This document shows positions 7,991 through 15,883 of a stretch of 64,000 nucleotides of DNA, in pieces. The DNA comes from SLHU01 sp009929975 (GTDB lineage: Bacteria > Bacillota > Clostridia > Saccharofermentanales > UBA5734). How positions within the stretch are numbered: position 1 is the first letter of the stretch; each line of letters opens with the position of its first letter. The notes beneath the pieces were generated by a model. It saw only the letters and a list, made by a program, of their open reading frames with translations. It was not told the DNA's origin and did not search any database. Where the stretch lies: the NCBI GenBank assembly GCA_040776905.1, contig JAXGZQ010000003.1:248001-312000 (forward strand), given 5' to 3'. Made by a program: the position numbers and the translations under genes.

Positions 7991-8727
7991 GTCGGATGAC
8001 CCTTGGATGACACAGTCGTCACTGGTGATACCAGAGCCGCTGCCAGCCCGTAAACATGCAGACCCGCCCGCCACAAAGGGCGTGCGGATTCTGTCAGTGT
8101 CGCGCCGGTTGTCATGATGTCATCCACCAGCCAGACGGTGCTTCCAGGCCTGATCAGCGGTTTGGCACCGGAAGGTGATTCGTTATGAAACGCAAACGCG
8201 CCACGGACATTTTCCTGCCTGAAGCGGCGGTCAGTCAGCAGGCTTTGCTGTGGAGTCGCCCTGATTCTGACCAGCAATTCTGATCGATCCGGCAGCTCCA
8301 GTTTTCGCGCCAGCGCCGCCGCGATCAGACTCGACTGATTGTAGCCTCGTTCACGCAGCCGGGCAGGATGGAGCGGAACTGCCATGACAGCGTGGCCTTT
8401 GGCGCGAGTCCGGCGAATCAGACGGTACAACAGCTCAGCCACCAATTCAGCGATGTCAGTTTCATCGAAAAATTTCAACCTGATCAGGGCACTGCGGATC
8501 GGTTCCTCATAAGCCATGCAGGCAAAAATCAGATCATCCGGGTGCCTGTCAGCGTCTGCCATTTCAGGCCAGGGCCGGCGCTCCTCTGATATTCCGAGCA
8601 AAGGCATTTTCGCCAGGCAGAGGCGGCAGATGGCAGGCCAGCCGTTGGCCGGCTGGCAGGGACGGCGGCAGATGGCGCAAACAGGCGGATACACGCAGCG
8701 GATCAGCTGATTCAACCAGCGCTTCAT
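7987..8727 (-). CDS. comFC: ComF family protein (ComFC-like phosphoribosyltransferase fold)
   Basis: 246 residues. The N-terminus has a zinc-finger-like cluster with Cys pairs at 17/20 and 34/37. The C-terminal phosphoribosyltransferase domain has the PRPP-binding loop VDDIMTTGAT at 201-210 and the family segments PLHPARLRERGYNQ and FRQENVRGAF. In Bacillota the family acts in natural transformation, in the uptake and handling of single-stranded DNA. It overlaps recD2 by 4 bases, consistent with a DNA-processing operon. Its stop codon lies inside the -35 box of the 6S RNA promoter. Confidence 0.9.
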   Translation of the reverse strand: MKRWLNQLIRCVYPPVCAICRRPCQPANGWPAICRLCLAKMPLLGISEERRPWPEMADADRHPDDLIFACMAYEEPIRSALIRLKFFDETDIAELVAELLYRLIRRTRAKGHAVMAVPLHPARLRERGYNQSSLIAAALARKLELPDRSELLVRIRATPQQSLLTDRRFRQENVRGAFAFHNESPSGAKPLIRPGSTVWLVDDIMTTGATLTESARPLWRAGLHVYGLAAALVSPVTTVSSKGHPT

Positions 8728-11042
8728 TGCGGGAAATCATGTTCAGCGGTCAGCCGGCGCAGCCATTCAGGCAGCAGAGTATGGCGAAGATACGCGGTAT
8801 TGTTGCGGATCATCCCACCCAGGGTTGCCCGGCTTGATATCAGAAGCAGTTTCTCGGACGCCCGCGTCACCGCGGTATAGAGCAGGTTACGGGTCAGCAG
8901 CTGCGGCGCTCCCGGCGGAAGGACCAGTACGACAACCGGATATTCGCTGCCCTGGCTCTTGTGGATCGTCATCGCGTAAGCCAGGTCCAGATCATCCATC
9001 ACGGCCGGATCATAGGCTGTCAGGCGATCATCGTCGTAGAGTACATAGACGGTTCGGCTGTCTGGATCTGTTTTGACAACGGTACCGGTTTCTCCGTTGA
9101 AAACGCCCTGACCCTTCGAATTCGTGTCGCTGAGCGATATCCAGGCCAGTTCGTAATTATTACGGATATGCATGACTTTATCACCCGTGGCGAAACGGCT
9201 GCCATGCGCGGTCACAGCCGCGTCCTCCTGATCCGGATCCGTCACCGGATTGAGCGCGGCCTGCAAAACGGTATTAAGATTCTGTGTACCGGCCACCCCT
9301 TTGCGGACCGGCGTCAGCACCTGTACGTCACGCAAGGGATCAAGCTGATACTGTTGCGGCAGAATCTCCTGACACAGGCGGATGGCAGCGGCCGCCATAT
9401 CCGCGGTGTGTTCTTTATAGATCACCAGAAATGAACTGTGCAGCGACTGGTCGACGAATGGCCAGTCGCCGGCATGAATGCGATGGGCGTTGCGAATAAT
9501 CAGGCTTTCCTCAGACTGGCGGAATATTTTGGTCAGCCGGGTCACCGGTAAAAGCCCGCTGGTAATCAGATTGTTCAGGACATCACCGGGACCGACTGAA
9601 GGCAGCTGATCAGCGTCACCAACCAGCAGGACCCGTGTTCCCGCGACCAGTGAGGTCAGCAGGCTGCGGAAAAGAAAGACATCCATCATCGAGACTTCAT
9701 CAACAATGAGAAGATCACAGGCCAGTTCAACCGGCTCATCCGGCTGATCGCGATCCTTATCCGGCGCAAAACCAAGAGACAGCAGACGATGCAGTGTCTT
9801 CGCCTCACGGCCTGACGCGTCACTCATTCTGCGGGCCGCCCGTCCGGTCGGCGCGGCAAGAAGAATCCTGCCTCCCTGCTGTTCCATGCAGTCACACAAA
9901 ATGCGGATGATCGTCGTCTTTCCTGTACCCGGTCCGCCGGTCAGGATGGAGATTGAATGGGCAAGTGCCTGTTCAATCGCCTGAGCCTGTTCAGGGGCCA
10001 GTGTCAGATTCTGACGCTCACAAGCCCGGCGGACGGTTGACTGAACTTCGTCCTGATCAGATAAACCGCGGAAAAGCCGGGGCGGAGAACGCAGCAGCTG
10101 AATCAATAACTCAGCCGACTTTTTTTCCGCATGCCAGGTTGTCGCGGTGGCGCACAGGCGAACCAGCTGAGGTGATTCGTGTGACGGGCTGCTGTCAGAT
10201 AAAGTCTGGCTGTCGGCCATGAAGATGCGCTGCTCAGACAGCAGCAGACGGATAACCTCATGCCCCGCATCAACCGGCTGTCCAGTCAGATGGCGGACTT
10301 CATCGAGGCAGACCGTCAGCGGCAGCGCGGTATGTCCGCGGTTGGAGGCCTGGTTCAGTACATACAGGAAGGCACTGGACAGCCGCGGCATCGCCGTCGG
10401 GTCAAGGCCGAGATCCTGTGCCAGCCGGTCCGCCGTGAGAAACCCGATTCCATCGACTTCATCGGCCAGCGCATATGGATTTTCCGACAGGACATCCAAT
10501 GCCTGCCGGCCATAATGACGGTAGATCCGCATGACAATACCGGTCCCGACGCCAAGCGGACCGAGCAGCATCATCAAGTCCTGGTAAGCTGCTTTTTCCT
10601 GCAGCTGTTCAGCGAATTGTCTGGCCCGGTTAGGACCGATTCCCTTGAGCCTGGCCACACGCTCCGGTTCATCGCGTAAAATATCCAGTGTCGCTTCTCC
10701 GAATGCCCTGACCAGCCGGTCCGCGGTTTTTTCACCGATGCCCTGGATCAGTCCCGATGCGAGATAATGACGGATCGCTTTCGCGGTTCTGGGGATCGCC
10801 AATTCAAAATGATCCGCCTGAAACTGCCGGCCATAATCGGGATGGTCAACCCAGCGGCCGGTGAAGCGCACGGTTTCGCCCGGATGAATAAACGGCAGGG
10901 TGCCGACGACCACGGTTTCATCCCGCAGGGTGCAGACCGTATAGCCATTTTGGTCATTTCTGAAGATAATGTCCGCGATCATTCCTTCCAGAACAGGGTT
11001 CTCTGGTGACGATTCGCCAATCTTCAGCTGTCGCATGGCCAT
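8724..11042 (-). CDS. recD2: RecD2-type SF1B DNA helicase
   Basis: 772 residues. The RecD2-specific N-terminal region has tandem helix-hairpin-helix segments at about 100-145 (GLIQGIGEKTADRL, RLKGIGPNRA). It is followed by a helicase core with Walker A GGPGTGKTT at 369-377, DEVSMMD as motif II and a C-terminal UvrD-like motif VI region (YAMTIHKSQGSE, LLYTAVTRA). Stand-alone RecD2 proteins are 5'-3' helicases linked to DNA repair and are not part of RecBCD. Two ATGs lie 6 bases apart at the start, with AAAGGCAGG before them. It sits between metK and comFC, a common clostridial order. Confidence 0.94.
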   Translation of the reverse strand: MAMRQLKIGESSPENPVLEGMIADIIFRNDQNGYTVCTLRDETVVVGTLPFIHPGETVRFTGRWVDHPDYGRQFQADHFELAIPRTAKAIRHYLASGLIQGIGEKTADRLVRAFGEATLDILRDEPERVARLKGIGPNRARQFAEQLQEKAAYQDLMMLLGPLGVGTGIVMRIYRHYGRQALDVLSENPYALADEVDGIGFLTADRLAQDLGLDPTAMPRLSSAFLYVLNQASNRGHTALPLTVCLDEVRHLTGQPVDAGHEVIRLLLSEQRIFMADSQTLSDSSPSHESPQLVRLCATATTWHAEKKSAELLIQLLRSPPRLFRGLSDQDEVQSTVRRACERQNLTLAPEQAQAIEQALAHSISILTGGPGTGKTTIIRILCDCMEQQGGRILLAAPTGRAARRMSDASGREAKTLHRLLSLGFAPDKDRDQPDEPVELACDLLIVDEVSMMDVFLFRSLLTSLVAGTRVLLVGDADQLPSVGPGDVLNNLITSGLLPVTRLTKIFRQSEESLIIRNAHRIHAGDWPFVDQSLHSSFLVIYKEHTADMAAAAIRLCQEILPQQYQLDPLRDVQVLTPVRKGVAGTQNLNTVLQAALNPVTDPDQEDAAVTAHGSRFATGDKVMHIRNNYELAWISLSDTNSKGQGVFNGETGTVVKTDPDSRTVYVLYDDDRLTAYDPAVMDDLDLAYAMTIHKSQGSEYPVVVLVLPPGAPQLLTRNLLYTAVTRASEKLLLISSRATLGGMIRNNTAYLRHTLLPEWLRRLTAEHDFPQ

Positions 11043-11051
11043 CCTGCCTTT

Positions 11052-12248
11052 CTAGTTGATTCCTGCGGCGTCACGCAGCGGCTGCAGCAGATCGGTTTTT
11101 TCCCAGGGAAGGTCAAGATCCGGGCGGCCGAAATGCCCATAGGCCGCGATCTGCTGGTAAATCGGGCGTCTCAGCCGCAGATCGCGGATCAGCGCGGCCG
11201 GACGGAAATCAATGACCTGCTGAATCAGTTCCGCGATCCGGTCATCCGGCAGCCGACCGGTGCCGAAGGTATCGACCATCACCGAAACAGGCCGAGCGAC
11301 GCCGATCGCGTAGGCCAGCTGGATCTCACAACTGTCCGCCAGACCGGCGGCGACAATGTTTTTCGCGGCATATCGGGCGGCATAAGCCGCTGAACGATCC
11401 ACCTTGGTCGGATCCTTGCCGGAAAAAGCGCCGCCGCCATGCCGGGCGAACCCGCCATAGGTATCAACGATGATTTTCCGGCCGGTCAGGCCGGAATCAC
11501 CTTGCGGACCACCGACGACAAAACGGCCGGTGGGGTTGATCAAAACCCTTGTCCGGTGATCAAACAGAGAGGGCGGCAGAACAGGTTCAATCACCTGTTC
11601 GCGAATGGTCTGCTCGATCGTTGTCAGTTCGACATCCGCCTGATGCTGGGTGGAAATGACAACGGTATCGATATGAACTGGCCGCGCCCCTTCATAGGCG
11701 ACCGTCACCTGGGCCTTGCCGTCCGGCCGCAGAAAATCTGCCTGTCCCGAACGTCTGGCATCGGCCATCCGGCGGGTCAGCGCATGAGCCAGCGCGATCG
11801 GCAGCGGCATCAGTTCATCTGTATCGCGATTGGCGAAACCGAACATCATGCCCTGATCACCAGCGCCGGTGATCAGCTGGTCCTTGATTGAGCCGTCACG
11901 GTCTTCGTAGGCACGGTCGACGCCGAGCGCGATATCGGGCGACTGCTCATCAATCGATGTCAGAATCGCGCAGGCATCGGCATCAAACCCGCTGTCATGG
12001 CCGATATAGCCAATTCGACGGACGGTGTCGCGGACCACCCGCGGAATATCAACATACGCCGACGTCGTTATTTCACCCATGACCAGGACCATGCCCGTCG
12101 TCACAGCGATTTCGCAGGCCACGCGGGCCAACGGATCATCCGCCAGGATATGATCAAGAATCGCGTCAGAGATCTGATCACAAACTTTATCCGGGTGACC
12201 CTCGGTGACAGATTCCGATGTGAAAATCCAGTGTCCGTTCTGCTTCAT
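11052..12248 (-). CDS. metK: S-adenosylmethionine synthetase
   Basis: 398 residues from the ATG at 12248, which has GGAGG 9 bases upstream. A longer in-frame opening to 12296 runs into the riboswitch terminator and is rejected. The family signature segments are present: FTSESVTEGHPDKVCDQ near the start, GAGDQGMMFG and GGGAFSGKDPTKVDRSAAY. The enzyme makes S-adenosylmethionine from methionine and ATP. Expression is presumably controlled by the SAM riboswitch in its leader. Confidence 0.97.
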   Translation of the reverse strand: MKQNGHWIFTSESVTEGHPDKVCDQISDAILDHILADDPLARVACEIAVTTGMVLVMGEITTSAYVDIPRVVRDTVRRIGYIGHDSGFDADACAILTSIDEQSPDIALGVDRAYEDRDGSIKDQLITGAGDQGMMFGFANRDTDELMPLPIALAHALTRRMADARRSGQADFLRPDGKAQVTVAYEGARPVHIDTVVISTQHQADVELTTIEQTIREQVIEPVLPPSLFDHRTRVLINPTGRFVVGGPQGDSGLTGRKIIVDTYGGFARHGGGAFSGKDPTKVDRSAAYAARYAAKNIVAAGLADSCEIQLAYAIGVARPVSVMVDTFGTGRLPDDRIAELIQQVIDFRPAALIRDLRLRRPIYQQIAAYGHFGRPDLDLPWEKTDLLQPLRDAAGIN

Positions 12249-12296
12249 TTCAGATATACCTCCAGTATCCGGCATACGGCGAACCGCCGCGGCCAA

Positions 12297-12322
12297 TAAA
12301 AAAACCTCTTCACAGAAGAGGT
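12297..12322 (-). terminator. Intrinsic terminator of the metK SAM riboswitch
   Basis: On the minus strand ACCTCTTC and GAAGAGGT form an 8-bp stem with a 3-base loop, followed directly by a run of seven T residues. It lies between the riboswitch aptamer and the metK ribosome-binding site, where an expression-platform terminator is expected. Confidence 0.9.
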
Positions 12323-12330
12323 CGCCTGTA

Positions 12331-12439
12331 TCAGTGGTTGCTCCTCATCTGCCAGGCTTCCGCCTGCTGGAATTGGCACCGCTGCGTGACCGCGGTTGCC
12401 GGGCTTCACAGGGCCAGTCCCTCCACCACTCTTGATAAG
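12331..12439 (-). promoter_or_regulatory. SAM-I (S-box) riboswitch aptamer upstream of metK
   Basis: The minus strand reads CTTATCAAGAGTGGTGGAGG, then GACTGGCCC, GAAGCCCGGCAACC, GGTGCCAATTCC and finally GATGAGGAGCAACCACT. These are the hallmark conserved blocks of the S-box in the right order, including the P1 closing pair AGTGGT/ACCACT. High S-adenosylmethionine would favour the terminator at 12297-12322 and shut off metK. Confidence 0.95.
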
Positions 12440-12577
12440 ATGATCTGATATTCTTTTATGCTGATCAACGGCTGAACAGCAGAAATATGATACCATGGCA
12501 TCAAACCGTTGACAAGCCGCCGCGAGAATGACAGGCTGGCGGCGAAAACAACCAAACTGGTGAAATGAGGGATACTG

Positions 12578-13621
12578 ATGAAGCCGAAACTTGATATGCG
12601 CAGCGATACCGTAACCTGGCCGACCCGTGCGATGCGCGACGCGATGGCGGCCGCTGAAGTCGGCGATGATGTCTATGGCGACGATCCGACCACCCTGGAA
12701 CTGGAACGGCAAGCAGCCCGCCTGCTGGGAAAAGAAGCCGCGCTGTTTGCCTGCAGCGGGACAATGGGTAATCAGCTGGCGCTGATGGCGATGGTTGGCC
12801 GGGGTGAGGAAGTCATCCTGTCAGACCAGTCGCATATTGTCATTCATGAGGCCGGAGCGGCGGCCTGGCTGTCCGGAGCCCAGCTGCGCTGTCTGCCGGA
12901 CAATCCGGACGGACAGATGAATCTGAAAGCGATGGAGCAGGCAATCCGCAAGCATCCTGAAGATATCCACAGTCCGGCAACCGCATTGATCTGTCTGGAA
13001 AACGCCGACAGTGCCGGGCGGGTACTGCCGCTCAGCTATATGCAGAGCATCAAGGCCCTGGCCGACACCTATCAGCTGCGTGTTCATCTTGACGGAGCCC
13101 GCCTGTTCAATGCCGCGGCAGCGCTCGATCTTGATCCGGCTGCTCTGGCTGCCTGCGTCGACACGGTCCAGATCTGTCTGTCCAAGGGGCTTTGCGCCCC
13201 GGCCGGTTCTCTGCTGGTCGGACCGGCGGCGATCATCAACCGGGCCAGGCGGCTTCGCAAAATGATCGGCGGCGGCATGCGCCAGACAGGCGTTCTGGCC
13301 GCGCCCGGTCTGATCGCCTTGAACGAGATGCGCCTGCGCCTGTCTCAGGATCACGCGGCAGCCCGCTGGCTGGCTGACCGGCTGGCTGAGAGCCCCCAAT
13401 GGTTCGAGCTCGTACGGCCGCCAGAAATCAACATGGTTTTCTTCCGCCTGAGCCAGTATCCACTGGACGCGGACACGCTGGTCCAGTACCTGGCGGATCG
13501 CGATGTCCTGATCAATCCTCCGGAAGACGGTATCTTTCGCTTGGTGACACATTACTGGACAAAGCCCGATGATCTGGAACGTCTGATCGCCATGCTGCAT
13601 GAGGCCGCTCAGGCCGGATAG
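12578..13621 (+). CDS. ltaE: Low-specificity L-threonine aldolase family (PLP enzyme)
   Basis: 347-residue fold-type I PLP enzyme that would cleave L-threonine or L-allo-threonine to glycine and acetaldehyde. Visible features are MRSDTVTWPTRAMR at the N-terminus, the VGDDVYGDDPTT segment, HLDGARL with the cofactor-binding Asp172 and PLP-lysine Lys203 in CLSKGLCAP. The usual ENTHN segment reads ENADS, a small departure from the consensus. GAGGG precedes the ATG. It is divergent from metK and followed by a terminator at 13664-13696. Confidence 0.92.
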   Translation: MKPKLDMRSDTVTWPTRAMRDAMAAAEVGDDVYGDDPTTLELERQAARLLGKEAALFACSGTMGNQLALMAMVGRGEEVILSDQSHIVIHEAGAAAWLSGAQLRCLPDNPDGQMNLKAMEQAIRKHPEDIHSPATALICLENADSAGRVLPLSYMQSIKALADTYQLRVHLDGARLFNAAAALDLDPAALAACVDTVQICLSKGLCAPAGSLLVGPAAIINRARRLRKMIGGGMRQTGVLAAPGLIALNEMRLRLSQDHAAARWLADRLAESPQWFELVRPPEINMVFFRLSQYPLDADTLVQYLADRDVLINPPEDGIFRLVTHYWTKPDDLERLIAMLHEAAQAG

Positions 13622-13663
13622 ATCAAGCAGCCGCCGCATCATCTTCTACGATTTTCTTTTCAG

Positions 13664-13696
13664 CAGCCGGGGCTTTGACGGGCACCGGCTGTTTTT
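13664..13696 (+). terminator. Probable intrinsic terminator after threonine aldolase
   Basis: CAGCCGG (13664-13670) and CCGGCTG (13685-13691) form a 7-bp stem with a 14-base loop, followed by five T residues. It lies 43 bases after the threonine aldolase stop codon. Confidence 0.65.
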
Positions 13697-13732
13697 GTCT
13701 GAATATGGCGAAAGAACAGACATCCTGCGGAC

Positions 13733-13759
13733 TCTGATCCACGCTAAGGTAGGATCAGA
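13733..13759 (+). repeat. Perfect 8-bp inverted repeat in the leader of the Tad-like operon
   Basis: TCTGATCC at 13733-13740 and GGATCAGA at 13752-13759 are exact inverted copies separated by 11 bases. They lie just before the AAAGGAG ribosome-binding site (13764-13770) of the first gene of the operon. The repeat could be an operator or an mRNA hairpin. Confidence 0.6.
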
Positions 13760-13778
13760 ACACAAAGGAGAATGTGTC

Positions 13779-14744
13779 ATGCAGGTGTGGCTTCTTGATT
13801 CTGAACCGATCTATACCCGTCAGCTGAGCAGCCGGATTCACCGTGAACTGCACGGGCTTGATGTCCGGATTGCGGCTTCAATGAGTCATCTGGAGCAGAT
13901 GGTCCGGGAGCGGTGCGATCCTCTGGTCCTGCTGATTGCCAGTCAGACCGACTTTCCTGATCTTGACAAGGCCACAGTCCGGGAAGTCGGTTCGGACAGC
14001 CTGTCGGCGATTGACATCTGGTTTCTGGTGGATACGGACAGGGAACTGTCCGATCACCACTATCTTCCCCGACTGGCCCCGGTTCATCACCTCATCAATC
14101 GGATCAGGGAGTGGGCTGATGATAAGGGCAAGGCATCCGGAACGTCGTATCACCTTCATTTCATTTTCCGGCCTGACGGGCAATGTGATGAGGATGTCCG
14201 CCAGCTGCTGCATCGGCTGGCCTGCCAGGGACTTCGTCTTATCTATCTGCCACTGATGCCGACAACCCAGATGCGTCTGGTCGGCAGCCCGACCGACGGA
14301 CCGCGGCTTTCAACCCTGCTGCTCCAATTGGCCGGCAGTCCGGACCATATCGTACCACTTTCTCCCTGCTGGCAGCCGAACCGATCCGGCTGGCTCGAGT
14401 TCAGGCCGCCTGAGCGTTCAGATGATCTGGCCAGCTGCGATGCCCTGACACTGCGTTTGTTGATCAGCCGGCTGAGAAACACGCTGTCAGAACAAGGCGA
14501 CTCAACCTGCGCGATCGTCGACTGTCTCTCAATTCCGTTTATCGCTGCGTTGGCGGCCGCTTCCCAATGTGATTCCTATCAGGTCTGCAGCAAGTCACGA
14601 ACTGATTTCACTGACCAGAGTATCGCCGCGGAAACCCGGGAATTTCAGCGAAAGCTGCCAGCCCGCTGCCAACGGTTTGAATCCGATGATGATCTGATCA
14701 GCGCGCTTGCCCCGTTGATGCTAAGATCGGCTGGTTCCTCATGA
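13779..14744 (+). CDS. TadZ/CpaE-like protein with a degenerate P-loop (Tad pilus locus)
   Basis: 321 residues from the ATG at 13779, which has AAAGGAG nine bases upstream. The first 130 or so residues resemble a receiver-like N-terminal domain (MQVWLLDSEPIYTRQLSSRI...). The rest aligns in general shape with a MinD/ParA-like domain: HFIFRPDGQCDEDVRQLLHR, followed by GLRLIYLPLMPT, sits where GKGGVGKT and the following strand would be. No Walker A motif is present, so it is probably not an ATPase. In Tad loci TadZ/CpaE localises the pilus machine. The assignment rests on position just before tadA (4-base overlap) and this weak resemblance. Confidence 0.6.
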   Translation: MQVWLLDSEPIYTRQLSSRIHRELHGLDVRIAASMSHLEQMVRERCDPLVLLIASQTDFPDLDKATVREVGSDSLSAIDIWFLVDTDRELSDHHYLPRLAPVHHLINRIREWADDKGKASGTSYHLHFIFRPDGQCDEDVRQLLHRLACQGLRLIYLPLMPTTQMRLVGSPTDGPRLSTLLLQLAGSPDHIVPLSPCWQPNRSGWLEFRPPERSDDLASCDALTLRLLISRLRNTLSEQGDSTCAIVDCLSIPFIAALAAASQCDSYQVCSKSRTDFTDQSIAAETREFQRKLPARCQRFESDDDLISALAPLMLRSAGSS

Positions 14745-15883
14745 AGACGGTTTCCCGACAGGAAATTGCTGAGGCCGTGCTCAGGCGCTTTGATGAAGCC
14801 GGTTCACCAGGCCCGCGGCAGAGGCTGCAGATCATGTATGAAGTGGTCGCCGAATCAACCATGGACAGCGGCTTGTCAGTAGCTGAGAAAAAGGCGCTGG
14901 TCCAGCGCCTGTATCATGCGATGTTTGGTCTGGATATTCTCCAGCCATTACTTGACGACCCGGAGATTACTGAAATCATGGTCAACCGTTCTGACCGGAT
15001 CTATATCGAGAAGAACGGCCGGCTGCAGTTGACCGCTCTGGCCTTTGACGACCAGGACCATCTGCTTCAGTTGATTCACCACTGTTTCGGTCAGGCGAAC
15101 CGGACTTTGCACGGGCAGCAGCCCTTTGCGGATATCCATCTGAAGGACGGAGCCCGCGTTCATGCGATTTTGCCGCCTGCGGCACTCAGCGGACCGGCCT
15201 TGACCATCAGAAAATATACCGGCATCAGACCGGACATGGACGCACTGATCGAACAAGGCAGTCTGACTTCTGATGCTGCTGATTTTCTCCGGCAGGCCGT
15301 TCAGAATAAGCTGACCGTTTTCATCTGCGGCGGAACCAGCTCCGGCAAGACGACGCTGCTCAACATTTTATCCGCCAGCATTCCTCATGATGAGCGGATT
15401 ATCACCATTGAGGATTCAGCTGAGCTTGATCTGCCACAGATTGAAAATCTGGTCCGTCTCGAGGCACAAAGCCGGGCAGGCAGCGAAACAGTGTCCGCCA
15501 GCATGTCCGATCTGATCCGCACATCGTTGAGAATGCGTCCGGACCGGATTATTGTCGGTGAAGTCCGGGGGGCGGAAGCATTCGATATGCTGCAGGCCAT
15601 GAATACAGGACATCCGGGATCGCTTTGCACCGGACATGCCAACTCATGCCGTGACATGCTGTCGCGGCTGTGCCTGATGGTCCTGATGGCGGTGCAGCTT
15701 CCATGGGAGGCCATTCGCGGACTGGTCGCCTCAGCGCTTGACTTGATGGTCTTTCTGCGGCGCAGCCCGCAGGGCATCCGCTCAGTCGCGGAGATCGCCG
15801 CGGTTGAAAAGGTGGACGATCAGGATCTGCAGCTGCGGACACTCTTTACACGAACAGAGGATGGTGATCTGGTCCATGTATAA
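14741..15883 (+). CDS. tadA: TadA/CpaF-type secretion ATPase
   Basis: 380 residues of the GspE/VirB11-like superfamily, CpaF branch. The N-terminal domain includes ILQPLLDDPEITEIMVNRSDRIYIEKNG (family pattern, given as the segment at about 66-94). Walker A GGTSSGKTT is at 197-205, followed by the Asp-box region ERIITIEDSAELDL, the Walker B region DRIIVGEVRGAEAFDMLQAM and the His-box TGHPGSLCTGHANS. It powers pilus assembly at the inner face of the membrane. ATGA overlap with the upstream gene and an 8-base overlap with the next show a tight operon. Confidence 0.93.
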   Translation: MKTVSRQEIAEAVLRRFDEAGSPGPRQRLQIMYEVVAESTMDSGLSVAEKKALVQRLYHAMFGLDILQPLLDDPEITEIMVNRSDRIYIEKNGRLQLTALAFDDQDHLLQLIHHCFGQANRTLHGQQPFADIHLKDGARVHAILPPAALSGPALTIRKYTGIRPDMDALIEQGSLTSDAADFLRQAVQNKLTVFICGGTSSGKTTLLNILSASIPHDERIITIEDSAELDLPQIENLVRLEAQSRAGSETVSASMSDLIRTSLRMRPDRIIVGEVRGAEAFDMLQAMNTGHPGSLCTGHANSCRDMLSRLCLMVLMAVQLPWEAIRGLVASALDLMVFLRRSPQGIRSVAEIAAVEKVDDQDLQLRTLFTRTEDGDLVHV

